This document shows positions 35,209-48,012 of a stretch of DNA of 64,000 bases, in pieces (position 1 is the first letter of the stretch; each line of letters opens with the position of its first letter). Where the stretch lies: contig CP075495.1 of assembly GCA_021613535.1 (NCBI GenBank), positions 3,224,001-3,288,000 of the forward strand, written 5' to 3'. The position numbers and the translations under genes were made by a program. The DNA comes from Adineta vaga. Taxonomy: Eukaryota > Rotifera. Under the pieces are notes generated by a model. That model was not told the origin of the DNA. It saw only the letters and a program-made list of their open reading frames with translations, and did no database searches.

Positions 35209-37944
35209 TTAACCAGATAGATCTTCAGCGTCATAGGTTGCTTGATCATATAATTCAGCTTTAATCGTTCGTCCACCAAACCATCGACCATTGAGGGATT
35301 CTACAGTTTTTTCTGCTCCTAAAATTGAAATCAATTTGAGAGGTAAACCATAGTCATACGGATAAACATGTATTTACCTTTACTATTATTAAATTCAACA
35401 AAAATCTTCACAACTTCTTCAGCATTATCTTCTTCTCCTTGTTTCTCAGTATAAATAACAACTTTACGAACTTCACCATATTTTGAACATTCTTCTGAAA
35501 GAACCAACAGTATTTCCAATAAAAAAAAATAAAGAATAAACTTTTTTACCTGTAATTTCTTGCTGTAAATCATCATCGATTTCTTCCGCAACAACCATAT
35601 TTCTTAAAACACATACATGTGAATCAAGTCGACGTTTATTTAGTTTTTGCATCAATAAATGTCGTTGTTCACGTCCTTTCATTCGAAAACAAGCAGGCAT
35701 AATAAAGTTTTTTTTCTTTTATTTTCGATCAACATACCTTTTACACTTAATTCCTCTTGTTGAGATAATGTCGATGAAACATCGTCACTATTTTTCAGAT
35801 CTGAACTTGACTTTTGAATATCTTTACTTTCAGATTTCGTTGATGATTGATTTGTTGGTAAAATCAATGAAATTGATGGATATTGTTGTTCAGATTGGAA
35901 ATCAACTTGTAAACCAACAGGAATAGGTGGTTCTTCCAAAAGAATAGGTTGAGGAATAGATGATGGCACTGGTGGAATAATGACTAGAATTTGATTAGAT
36001 TGAGTTATGAAACATTTCGAAAAACAATTCTAATTTACTTTGAGGAGGAGGAATTGACGTTTGTTGTGTAGATGAAGATGTTGATAAACTAGAAATAAAA
36101 TTCAGTAATAAATAAAGTACATCGAATGATTTACTTTGCAGCAATTCGTAATGAACTGCCTGCTGATGGTTGAGGGATAGCATTGGTTGGACTGAGCATA
36201 GTCGAGTTTGCTATGAACAAAATTAAATTCAAAGAAATGCTTTTATTCATGATATCCATACCCGCGTGACAGTCGTAGTACCATCGATAAAATTATTTTG
36301 TATGAATGGATTACTAAGCATTTGTGAGGCTGCCTAAAAAGAATCAATAAATGTGAATGATTTTACATTTTGAAGAAAGTTAACGCACAACAGTTGGTTG
36401 AGGATTGCTTTCCATTTCATTCGCTTGAAATTGAGCTGTAATTTTTGCAGCAGCAAAAGCCGTCGCAGAGGGTAATTGATTTGGTACTGACTGATTTGCT
36501 GGAAATAATCCTTCAGGTGGTGTTACAGCTCTTCCCACTCGAAGGAATTGTCCTACAAGGAAATTAAGTTATTATAAAATAAATGAATGCTGATCTTTTG
36601 TTATCCACCACATACCGCCAAGATCAAATAAATTCATGGAATTTATGGCCTTGTGCTGCTTGTGCAGTTTCATATTCAATAAAACCAAAGCCTCTGAAAA
36701 ACAATCCATTAGAAGTTACAATAATCAATAACAAAAAATGTTTTTTTTCTCTTACTTATGTTTTCCTGTAGCTGAATCTTTTGCCAGAGATGCACTTTTG
36801 ATTGTTCCTTTAAAGAAAAAAAGAGTAAGATATAGAGCACAACTCGAAGAAACATTTTTCTTTGTTTATATACCGAATGCTTCAAATACACTTCGAATTT
36901 CTGTTTCTGTTAAATCTGAATGTATAGAAGCAACATAAATACGATTATAATACTTTGCTTCTTCTGTTAGTTGTTCAATAATTGGTTGTGCTTGTGGCAT
37001 ATTTGATGGTCTACCAACCTAGAGCAGAGAAAAAAGTTTAAAAATTTACAACTATACTCTATGACTTTTATATTTACTTTGATATTACGTCCACCTAATA
37101 TCACTCCATTCATTTGATCCATGGATAACTGTGCGGCTTCAGGTGTTTCATATTCCAAAAAAGCAAAACCTTTATGACGATTCGTTGTTGTATCGTATGA
37201 TAATGATACTGCTTTAACTGGACCAAATGGTGAAAAGGCTGTCTTCAACATAGCTTCATTCAATTCAAAATTAATACTTCCTACATAGATTCTTGAAATG
37301 AAACATAATAATAATAAATCGCTTTTCGTATTCTCCTATGTTAAAATATTTACCGACACATTAATAGAAATGCTTGTTGTTTTCTAAGAAACTCTAATTG
37401 TACACGTTGTTGCTGTTGTTGTTGTTTAACAAGAACATATTTGACACTCTGTTCCATAGCAAACTTTTTTGCACGTTTTACATTATCATCATCAGCGGGT
37501 CGAACTTTATATCGTCCAGTATCGCGTTTAGCGCCTGGTCCTTGAAATAATGGACCACGTTGACCAAGTTCGACTGCATTGATAAATGCAGCAAATGGTG
37601 TAAGTTCACGTGGTAATCGTGGTATGCTTTCTCGAGTTGGTTTATTTGTATTCGTAGTTGATATTTGTTGACCATTATCTAAAAAGAAAATAATCAAATC
37701 TACAAGATTCTATATCCAACTTTTCTTTTAAAAGAATAATTCTAGATAGTCTGGCATGTGTAGACAGGACTTTTGGAATCGTATTGTAGCTGAAACAGGG
37801 ATAGAGAAGAAGAAGAAAAAACAAAATTCATTTGATTTATATATCGAATAAGTATGTAGATAAAACTAGATTGTAATTTAAATAGAACGAAAATCAATTC
37901 ATAAACTTACCGATTACCATCGGATTGGATATATCAGTTGTCAT
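35209..37944 (-). CDS. PUF60: Poly(U)-binding splicing factor PUF60 / Half pint, with a frame break
   Basis: About 14 exons run from ATG 37944 to TAA 35209. Domains: an N-terminal helical segment with [21 protein letters not shown]1 ([51 protein letters not shown]), RRM2 ([35 protein letters not shown]), a Pro/Ala/Gln linker, and the C-terminal UHM ([50 protein letters not shown]). PUF60 assists U2AF at 3' splice sites and represses c-myc through FIR. In the exon 36693-36616, two bases are missing close to 36650: AAQ must shift to reach [12 protein letters not shown]. The join between exons 36333-36262 and 36210-36135 is also one base out unless an earlier GT donor is used. Confidence 0.87.
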
Positions 37945-38088
37945 TATGAAAAAATCTGAAAAAAATTTCATCATATGATTAGAGGAGAAAACATTTACTA
38001 TAGTAAAGATGGAAAAAAAATAAAGAATTGATTTTCTTTTTGTTCTTCTTAGTTTATATACAAGAATTAAAATAAAAAAAACGAGATA

Positions 38089-40184
38089 TTATTTATTTTC
38101 TGGTAATATTAAATAAGATTGACATGGAACAAATTTATTTTCATCATGACAATCTTGTAACCAATCGAGTGAGAGAAATTTCATCTCAGGATTTGTTTTC
38201 GATATCTAAATAGATTGAAATTATTATTATAAGATATGTTTAATATATATATATATATATTATTTCATACCTTGTCAAAATGATCATTCCATAATCGATT
38301 CGTAATCATGTATTTTATTTCTGATGTGATTTGTTTTTCTAATGTACCATCATAAGCATATATAACTCGACGAATATCATGATAAGTACTTTCATCAAAT
38401 TCATTAATATCTACGTAAAAATGTTTTCCATGAAAAAAATTAGATAATTCTGATGTTTGTGGTTCATCTTCATCAGTTTCAGCATCATAAACTAAATCGA
38501 AAAGAAAAGACATATTATGCTATTCTTTATACAAAAATAAATTTACCATTATTATCATCATCCAATGTCATTACTTTCTTCGTTCCATTTTTTGAAATTA
38601 TTGGTTCATCATCATCATCATCAGTATCATCAAAAGTAGTCATTTTCTTCTTGGTTTGTGTCGTTTTACGTGACTTTGTTGAGGTAGTTGGTACAAGGTC
38701 ATCATCACTCTCAAGATCATCATCATCAAATGTTTGTATTTTTTTCTTTACAGGTGTCTTTTTTGTTACATCCATAGATACAATTGGTTTTTCATTGTCT
38801 TCGTCATCACTATCATCAAATGTCATTGGTTTCTTTTGTTGTCTTTCCGATGTTTCTTTCTTCGTTATAGAATGATTATCGTTACTTGATCCTTTTAATT
38901 CATAATTTTTCTCTGATAAATATTGATTTTGTTTATAACAATCAAGTATCCATTGTTTACTAACAACAAATCCTTTGCTACTTTGTTTAACTTGAGTATA
39001 TTTTGGTGTATTTGGAAATGCACAACTAGAAAAAACGAAGATTTTCGAATTCCATTACACAATATTACTTACATAAGATGTGTACATGTATCATCCCAAT
39101 CATCATTGTACGTCGCACCCATTTTTGATGCTTTTGTACGTAATTCTGTTCGTAATGGATTTTGAAAACCACTCAGAACAAAAACGACTTTTTTCATTAA
39201 TTGAGATTGATTTTCAGCTAGAAGAATATGTTAGAATAGAGAGAAGAAAAAAAAAGGTATTATCTATCTACTTTTGCTTCGTTTAGTTTCACTTTCGTTT
39301 GCAGGTGATTGTAAATCATCAGATGTTATAGGACGTTTAGATGCACGATTTGGAGTATTCTGAAGATAAATTTCTTATCTCTTCGAAAGAATATTTCTTT
39401 TCAACAATCTGTTTACTTTAGTATCTTTTTTCAATAATGTTTGAATTTCATTATCATCCATTGGCTTTTTACTTAATAATTCTTCTGCAACATTTGATAA
39501 AGCTCGTATTTGATCACTAGCCGTTGGTTCGGAGACATTTATTTTCTTTTCTGCTTGTTTCCTGGCAAAAAATGAACCAATTTTACTTTGTTCTTTGCTC
39601 GTTTCATCATCGTCATCATCATCATTCATCTTAATTGTCGAACGATTTAAAGATTCCGTTTGATTTGTTTCATCCGTTAATGTCGATGGAGAATATAACT
39701 TAATAAAACATAAGCCAAATGGATTCACACGATTAAATTTTTGTTCACAAACAATCTTTAAACGATCCCATTTTTCATTCAAACATGTTTTATTTAAATC
39801 ATTTGATTTTAATAATTTAACTTGATTACGATTTGTATTCGAACGAGATTCATTCGGTGTCATCAATAAAGTTGCTGGTAATAAAACAGTCCAATCATCA
39901 GTTTTTGATGAAGATGAACGAGAAACAAATAATTCAACAAATGAACTACCATCATTACCAATATCAACTGATGAGATTGAACTGGCCTTTTCTAATTCGA
40001 GAATACATGTAATACGTTCTTCAGTACCTTTATTTGATAACCATTTTTTGTATTGTTCAGGTTTTAAGAGATTTTCAGCTGAATGTATCTGAAATGAAAG
40101 AGATATGAATGAATTTGAGAAAATTCAACTTACTCGATCTTCACTAGAACATGAGAGAACATTTCGAAAATTGATTAACGGCAT
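38089..40184 (-). CDS. XRCC1: DNA repair scaffold XRCC1
   Basis: Seven exons (40184-40134, 40088-39417, 39359-39272, 39217-39073, 39025-38547, 38491-38271, 38205-38089) give 590 residues without any frame break. The N-terminal domain matches: MPLINFRNVLSCSSEDR, HSAENLLKPEQYKKWL, SVDIGNDGSSFVEL, WDRLKIVCEQKF, NPFGLCFIKLYSP. A linker follows with QSKIGSFF (residues 184-191), then the central BRCT (VVFVLSGFQNPLRTELR, THLICAFPNTPKYTQV, KQWILDCYKQN), an acidic linker with four TFDD-type repeats, and the C-terminal BRCT (LSNFFHGKHFYV, MKFLSLDWLQDCHDENKFVP). XRCC1 assembles polymerase beta, PARP1, PNKP and ligase III at single-strand breaks. An AT microsatellite lies in the intron at 38242. Confidence 0.95.
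38242..38261. repeat. (AT)n microsatellite in an XRCC1 intron
   Basis: Ten or so AT units in the last XRCC1 intron. Confidence 0.85.
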
Positions 40185-40454
40185 AGAAATTGATCAGCTA
40201 TCGCGATAATAAATTGAAAATAAAATTAGAATGAAGTGTTTTTTTATACAAGTAAAATTTTAATGAAAATCTAGTGTGGAGCAACCAAATTGCAAGAACA
40301 TTTTTGATTGGTATATTTATCGACAATGTAAAATTTTATTCAAATCAGAGGACGCTACTAACAATTCACTTATATTTTTAAATATTTTTTTTTTATTGAT
40401 ATAAATACTGATATTGACATCTTTACTACATGATATAGAATAGAAAATGAAATA

Positions 40455-41613
40455 TTAATTTTGACTACTTGTTTCTTCAAATTGAAAGTCTAACGGAATT
40501 GTTTCAACATTGAAGGATGAATTGAGTATAGTCTCTTGAGAATGTATTTGTTCATCATTACTCTTATTTATTGAGTAAGACATTGATTGTTCATTCATTA
40601 AAATTAAACTGTTCGATGATAATAGTCGATAGGATTCTGTTAAATTTACTGAACGATATGGATCACCATCAGTAGTCCATTCTTCAAACATGTACATTCT
40701 TGCACGTGCAATATCATTCAACATGATTTCATCAATTCGATATGTCGCCATTGTAATATGTAGTGCAGAAGAAAGTAAATTTGTTGGAATAAATTGAAAA
40801 ATACTCAAAATACGATCAATAACTTCACCATATTCTCGACCTTTATCGATTTGATAGAGTATACGTAAACGATGAAGCCATAATTCAAGGTTAGTTGTTG
40901 TAAATGGCATACGTCTATCATGTTCATCATAAAAATGAGGTAGACGAGTTTTATCAAGAAAGAGAATATATCGAGAAGAATTAGTCGTTTTTTCTGATGA
41001 TTTTAAATAAGTTGAAGTCGATTTAGTCATAGAACGACGAATATTCGTTGTTGATCGATGAGATGAATAAATTCGATTTGTATGAATTGTTGGTTCATCA
41101 TTCGGATGTCGCGATGAATCGAGAGCTAAATCACTGGTATGAAAATTCTTCGATTTTAATGATCGCTAGAAGACAATTTCATATGAATTTTAGAAACAGA
41201 AAAACTTTTCGTCTAAAAATTACTTGTTCAAGTTTTTCTTCTGTTGGAAGTAAAACAAATTGAAAATTGACAAGTTGTTTCATTAAAAGATCTTTACATG
41301 GTTGTTTTAAATGTTCAATCATATATTCATCTGCTAGAAGAAGAAGATCTTCAAGATTATCATTCGTAATTTCTCCATGAAATTGTGGATAAATATATTT
41401 CAATAATTCTAATATACTTTCACTTGTTTTATTTTGTAAAACGATTTCTTGTGCGTTATGCTCTTGAAATTCTCCATCAAACATTCGAGTAAAAACAGGA
41501 GAAACTAATGATAATAATAATCGATGACAATAAAATCGTTCATTATCAACAATTAAAACAATGTCCGATTTTGTATTCGATGAATCAGTAAAATAATCGA
41601 ATGGTGATACCAT
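40455..41613 (-). CDS. BTB/POZ domain protein
   Basis: Two exons (41613-41224 and 41165-40455) with a GT-AG intron give 366 residues. The BTB domain fills residues 10-115: SDIVLIVDNERFYCHRLLLSL, SPVFTRMFDGEFQEH, EIVLQNKTSESILELLKYIYP, LLLADEYMIEHLKQPCKDLL. The remaining 250 residues have no Kelch repeats or MATH domain; they contain RYILFLDKTRLPHFYDEHDR and LSSALHITMATYRIDEIML, and end in a polar tail. Proteins of this type commonly recruit targets to Cullin-3 ubiquitin ligases through the BTB domain, but a 3-box is not clear here. Target and location are unknown. The gap to the XRCC1 start is 270 bases. Confidence 0.8.
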
Positions 41614-42669
41614 GATGAAATCTTCCTTTTGGTAGAAATCAAATATAATATAATTGCTTCAATTTCTTTCTTTTCCTTTTTACTATCGAAGATTGCTGTA
41701 CATTGCCACACTCATATGTTTCGGTTTTCTTCGTCGTGTGTGAGAATAATTCAAGTAGACAGAAGAAGGAGAAGAAGGAGAAGAAGAAAAAAAGAACGAT
41801 TTTGACGAGAAGAACTTCTATTTTATGGTATAGGAGTTAGAAAAGAAAATAGGTGAAGAACAAGAAGAAAAAGAGTACAGTAGATAAAAAAGAAAAAAAG
41901 TCGACAATGTAAGTCAATTATTGAACTTTTACTGATCAATTCAAAGGTACAGAAATGAACATTTTTTTCTTATTTGAAGTACTCTTAAAGATTTGATATA
42001 CGGCATAATTCGACACATAATAGTAGATAAGATTGACAGATAGAATAGATTAATTTATCACCTGTAGGCATTCCGTTTTTGTCGAACCCTAGAAACAATA
42101 CTTTTCTTAATGAAATACTTTCATTTCTAAACCATGTTTTTCAACATAGAAATAAATCAAATAAAATTCAACTGTATCGATTAATTCGATCAACAATCAA
42201 AGAAACGAACTAGCGCTTCACCGCTTCTCATCTTAACAAAAATGTGACATATGGTATATGTTTTTTTTCATTGAAGATCTTTCATTTTCAAAACATATGA
42301 TCAATATTACAAAATTGAGAAAACTCATTATTTCAATAAAGATCAACCAATGAAATAATAGTTGATCTGTAATCATCATATTTCTACAAAATCAATGTGA
42401 CATATCAATGCATTTTTCTTAAATTTATTTATTCAATCCTTTTGACATTAAAATCTTTTCAACATTAAAATTATTTTTTTTTTGTTTTGAAATAAGAATT
42501 ATAATCGTAATGTGCATGGCATGCATATGGATAATATAAACGCAAAAAAGAGAGAGCAATGAACGCAAAAAGAAGAAGAAGAAGAAGACATTCAAGGAGA
42601 CTGCAAAAAACAACAATCACGCAAAATTTGTTCATTATTTCTATACATTGATGTGTTTTGTTTTTGTTC
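41614..42669. other. Intergenic, BTB upstream and NR2E 3' flank
   Basis: AT-rich spacer of 1.05 kb with purine-rich (GAAGAAGGA) runs near 41760-41790. Open frames at 42425-42746 on the minus strand lie past the NR2E stop codon and have no family motif. Confidence 0.45.
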
Positions 42670-45600
42670 TTAATTTTTAAACATATCAGAAAGTAATTTT
42701 GACATGGATATATTTCCGATTGTACGTGTAAAATATGTTTTTTCAATTAATAACGATGGAATACTTCGTAATAATGGTAATGTTAAAAGTAATCGACCAA
42801 AACTATGAAAGAAAAAACAAATCGTCATGAAAAGAAAGAAAAACAAACAGAGAAATTTGCTTTACCGAGTTGGTTGTGTTGGATTATGAATTTGTGTAAA
42901 TTGTGCCAAGGTAATTTGTGCTTGATCTTGTAAATTTTCTACCATTTTTGTTTCTCGTAATGATCGAATATCTATAAAGACATAAAAAAGAGTTCGAGAT
43001 GATATTTTCAATACGTTTGTTTTTTTACCGAAACGAAAAAGAACAATTGCTTTTAAACATGCAAATTCAATTGGATCAAGTTTCAATTGTTTAAAACGAT
43101 ATAAAATATCATTTAATAAACGATGAAGTGATTTCCCATTTTCATTTTCTAATTGATATCGATTGAGTGCAGTTGTAAAAAGAGGTCCACCATTATCTAA
43201 TGATGTTGAACATTGAATTGCCCAAAGAAGAAATAATTCAGACCAAGATTCTTCCAATAAAATCAACTGAAAAAAAAAGATTAGGAATTTGTTCGACAGA
43301 TGGAAGAGAGAGAGAAGAAAAAAAGTAATTTCACAATTATGTTTTCATCTTGAAGATTAATAATATGATACTTCTAAATCTCTTCTACTTGACAATTTGT
43401 TCTTTTTCTTTCGTTTAGTTCATATTTTATTCGCACTCATCTGTTGATTGAATGTGAATTTATTTATTTTTTGATCCTTCTTTCATCATTTGATTATTTG
43501 AATAGAGAATGAGAAAGATGTATCAAGTTCATCAAAAGATGTTCATGTTTTCAAAATGACATGATATTTCAGGATTAGAATATGTCAATAGAAGAAAAAG
43601 ACTATATATATAGAGATAGATTATTTGAACTTGTTTCTTTTGATTGAGAAAAAAGATACATACCTGATCACGAAAAGGTAAACTTGAAAATGTTGGCAAA
43701 TTACGAATCCATTTAACAATCATCAAAAGTATTTGAGCTGATGTCGCGGATATTTGATCATCTGTTTCATTTGAAAATATTTGAGATGTAGATAAATCAC
43801 ATTCATCTATCAAATAAAGAAGACATATCGAATGAAAAGTGTTTGTTTTTCTTTTTTCTTATACCATCTTGTTTAATTGATGATGAACTACCTTCACCCG
43901 GTGATGAAGCTGAATTAGAATTTGCTGGACGATGATGCATAACGGATACTGTTGTACCATTACCATCACAATTGAAATCAATTGAATCTGCACGTACTTG
44001 AGCACTATTACGTGGTTGACGTTCATTTTGTACAGCTTAAATGTCAGATATTGTTACATTTTCTTTCAAAGTTAATATCTTTTTACACACTTACCTTCTT
44101 TTATCATCCCCATTTGTAGACACTAAGAAAATAAATACAAATGATTATATCATAACATCTCATAGATTTCTATTTACCTTTTTAAGTCGACAAGCTTGAC
44201 ATTGATTACGATGTGCTTTATCAACAGTACACATCCCTGTATTCGCTTGACATCTAAGAAGAAGACGACAAAACATACATACATACATAAATGCGTAACT
44301 AAATCATTTCTTTTTTCTTGATCCGAAGAAAAAAAAATCATACCGATAGATTAATTTTCGTCGAACACTTCGTTTGAAAAAGCCACTACAACCGTTACAT
44401 GCTAATATACCATAATGTTTGCCACTTGAAATATCTCCACAAACTGCACAAATTAAATTATTTCCAATATTATGATTTGTCGAAATTGCATTGCTATTCA
44501 TCATGCCAGCAGCAGCCGCAGCTGCTGCAGCAAGTTTAGCTGCTTGTTGATTACGTTGTTGTTCAGCAACGACAGCGGCTGCGGCTGCTTCCGTATATTT
44601 AGCCATATTAGCAAAATAAGCATGAGGAGAGATAGGATATGGTTGAACAACAGCATATCGATGATTTGTAAATGAATGAGGTCGAACCATTTTTGATGTT
44701 GAAGTTGAGGAGGAAGAAGACGATGGTAAACACATCGAAAGAATTCCAAATGGATTTTCAGCATTTGTAGCTGTTTTAGGTGGTATCAATGAATTATAAT
44801 AATTTAAAAGAGGTTCTTCTTTTGGTTGAACAAGTTGTCCTTGTTCATCATTATTACTTTCAATGCTACTTTGACTACTATTTTCATCATCATCATTAAT
44901 CGTTGGACTTGTTTCAATTGGTGATGTACAATCTAATCAAAGAATAAATATATCTAAATCAAATTCAGTAGATTTCTTCTTCTTCTTCTTCTTTCCTAGA
45001 TTAAGTTTTGCCGCTCACACATCTCTTCTTTCGTATTCATCCTTATGCGAACAACAACACTACTCCAAATGACGATGTGTATGTGATTAATTTTATCTAG
45101 AGTGTATGTCCTGCTTCTCTATTGCTTGACAAGTTTAACGATGTTAATTTAGCCAGAGTGAACACATACTCAGCATGATGTCTTCAAATCATTGATCACT
45201 TGTGCGAAGGGAAAAAAAAGAAAAAAAGAAGAGATCGATGTGATGTGCGTCTAATTTGTTCTACTTCGTCGCTGCATGATTATCAACTATTTCTTCTTTT
45301 CATATGAAATATTCGATCGAGCAAAAAGAAGAAAAGTTTTATAGACTTAATTGGATAACGTGCTGTCGTTGTGTCGTCAACTTCCAATTCTCAATTTCTC
45401 GAAAGAAATCTATTGAATTATCATCGTGCAAATAACAATTGAACAGGGAAAGTCTAATCGAAAAAAAGGAACATGTCAGAAACAATAGTATGACAAGTGA
45501 ATGTCTCAAGATAATCATTGGACATGAAGACGATTTACGCTTGACAAGATTTCGTCGCCACGCACATCTATATCAATATACAAACAGAGAAGGAAAAAAA

Positions 45601-45741
45601 GAAAGTTTCAACTGATTATGAAATACATTCGAATGCAACGAGATATTTTAACTTTAATTGAGGAAAAATAAAATAAAATATCTACATACCATTATTATGA
45701 TTTAATGATTTTGTCTTCAGATTCTTTTCATGAATATCCAT
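42670..45741 (-). CDS. Nuclear receptor, NR2E group (PNR / fax-1 / DHR51 type)
   Basis: Nine exons (45741-45690, 44932-44344, 44253-44178, 44122-44095, 44035-43865, 43806-43664, 43266-43029, 42971-42866, 42802-42670) give 511 residues, all in frame. The DNA-binding domain reads [28 protein letters not shown], then [28 protein letters not shown], and continues [12 protein letters not shown]. The P-box CNGCSG and the VQNERQPR extension mark the PNR/fax-1/DHR51 branch. The ligand-binding domain has [27 protein letters not shown] and an AF-2-like end KLLSDMFKN. Before the fingers is a low-complexity part with runs of Ala and Gln (44505-44590). This branch controls photoreceptor and neuron identity in other animals. 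The first intron (about 760 bases) is the longest in the gene. Confidence 0.93.
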
Positions 45742-48012
45742 ATTCGTTGTAAAGCAAAAGACAGTGATCGAAGTTTTTTTTTCTTCTTCTTCTTTTTCTT
45801 TTTGCAAACCGAAAAGAAACAAACGAACGAACGTCAAGTATTTGAGGTGTAAATCAAGCGCGAGGCGTCGAGATCGAATGAAAGAGCACTACCAACCATC
45901 ATCATCGATCAACTTAATTTCGAGTGGTTGGAAAGAGAGAGAGAGAGAAAAAGAGCAAAAGAAAATCTTTCATTGGTTCATGTCAATTGAAAAGTTGAGA
46001 AAAAGAAGAAATCTCTATTTTTTTTCTTTCTCTTCTCTTTCTTTTCGACGAATCAGTTTTGTCAATTTCTTCTTCGTCTCTCTTCTGACATGTCAGAGAG
46101 CGGTATGGCACATATATACGAGACGTTAACAACAAGAAAGAAGCGAAGAAAAAAAGACGAAGAAGAGATTTACTGCCAATGTATTGACTAACAATGTTGA
46201 AATTGGGGATTAATAAAGAGGAACTATCGGATATGAAACATTTTCTTCTTCTCTTCAAACTATCAAATCAGACAGATAGAATGGAAGAAAGAGAAATAGA
46301 GAAGCAGAAGAAAAGATTCTTGACATATTTGTCTAACGAAAGTAAAAAAGACAACAGGAATAAATTGTTAGATTAACTATCGTACGAAGAAGGAAATAGA
46401 AAATTCTCATTCAATTTGAATATGTAGATCAGGAGATTGGTGAGAGAATCTTTGTATATAGATCTATTTACTTATCGTCTTTTAAATAACAGAGAAAACA
46501 ACATCTTTATCGTTGTTTTTATTGACAGATGTATTGCCAACAAAAACGAATGTCATTCTCTTTCTTGATCAAATTGAATGAAAAGAAACGAATACGTGTT
46601 AGAGGCTTATCATTTCAATTTATTTCAACAATATATTCCATCCTTCCTAGTAGTAAACCTAACATACATGGCGAGAGATTTTTTAAATCGTTGAATAAAT
46701 AGAAAATGAATTTGATCATCATCAACAAGTAGAATGAATCTATCGAAGGTATAATTGATGTGACACGTGTGAATTAAACCAAGCGAATAATGACTTTTTT
46801 TGGGTCATAGACAGACACAAAGAGGAAAAGAAAGTTATCTTTGAGCAAAAAATTCTGTGACAGATGAATCGATTAGGTTTCGCGTGTTCTTTGTTTTCTA
46901 CATATATATGTATGTGTTTTACACTTGAAATTTACCGTTTTTTTCTTCTTCTTCATCTTCATCTTGGTCTTTTTCTTTAACAATCTCTTTTTGTTTAATG
47001 AGACACGCAGCAAGTTTCAGGTATGCGTTGTAAACGTCAATCAGAATGTCGTCGGTCTGCCAACAACAAGTGGATTTGTTCTAACTTTGACGCGATTTGT
47101 CACACGCACATTTCTTCAACGTCATGCACGCTTTCGGAATGTCTCATTAGAGTTAAACATTTTGTAATCTTTCTAATAAAATGAATCATTTCATACAGAA
47201 TCAGTTGAAGAAATAGAATATATGATCAATAGTGACTAATGCAAGATTAATTTATTTCAACTAAACAATCGTTACGAATCAAAAAAATCATTATAAAGAA
47301 TTTCACTTTTACTTTTTGTTCATCAGTCAATTTTAGTTTGTCAGAAATCTAAAATATAACTTAATTTGTAATCGACAATCATATTGAAAATTGATTAAAA
47401 ATGATAATTGTTGACAACTGAATGACCCTCTTGAAAAACAGACAATTGATGGATGACTGAAAAAAAAGAGCAAGTCTATAACAGTGAACATGAACATATT
47501 CATAGAATAAAATTCGTACTGTATTGGAAAACAAGTTTAACAACTAGTTTAGTACTCTTCGTTTATTGAATTATTTTTAACGTTATTCATCATACAGCTG
47601 GTTTATTTTCACAGACATCTCTGTCAATTAAATAGAGAAAGAACCGTTGATAATTAAGACGTATCTATTCATTCATTTTAAAGAGAGAGAGAAAAAAAAA
47701 TGTATAGTCTGTTTCATTTGTATCACGACAAAAAAAAGTGATAGCTCGTGTTCGAACAATAGTGTACTCAATTCGATAAATACATCGAAAGACGTGAGAA
47801 ATACTAGATTTCTTAATGAATAATTCAATTGTAAAACTATATTTACGAAAACAAGGAGAATATATTAGTAATAATCAGTTTGAATTTAAAATAACTCAAT
47901 AACCAATAGAATTTGAAATAAAAAACAACTAATTGTACCAGAATATAGTATATCGATGATGATGTATGTGATACGAAGAAAAAAAGAAGCGGGAAAAATT
48001 AGCTGTTAAAGA
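45742..48012. other. Long intergenic region upstream of NR2E
   Basis: About 2.3 kb, AT- and purine-rich, holding no gene I can support. A short stretch near 47020-47170 is less AT-rich and, in one frame, encodes many cysteines (CKRQSEC, KWICSNFDAIC); it is listed as a finding. The rest probably includes the NR2E promoter. Confidence 0.45.

Noticed and set aside
38453-38875. Long plus-strand open frame rich in Ser
   Set aside because: It is the antisense of the Asp-repeat exon of XRCC1, whose codon pattern keeps the opposite strand open.
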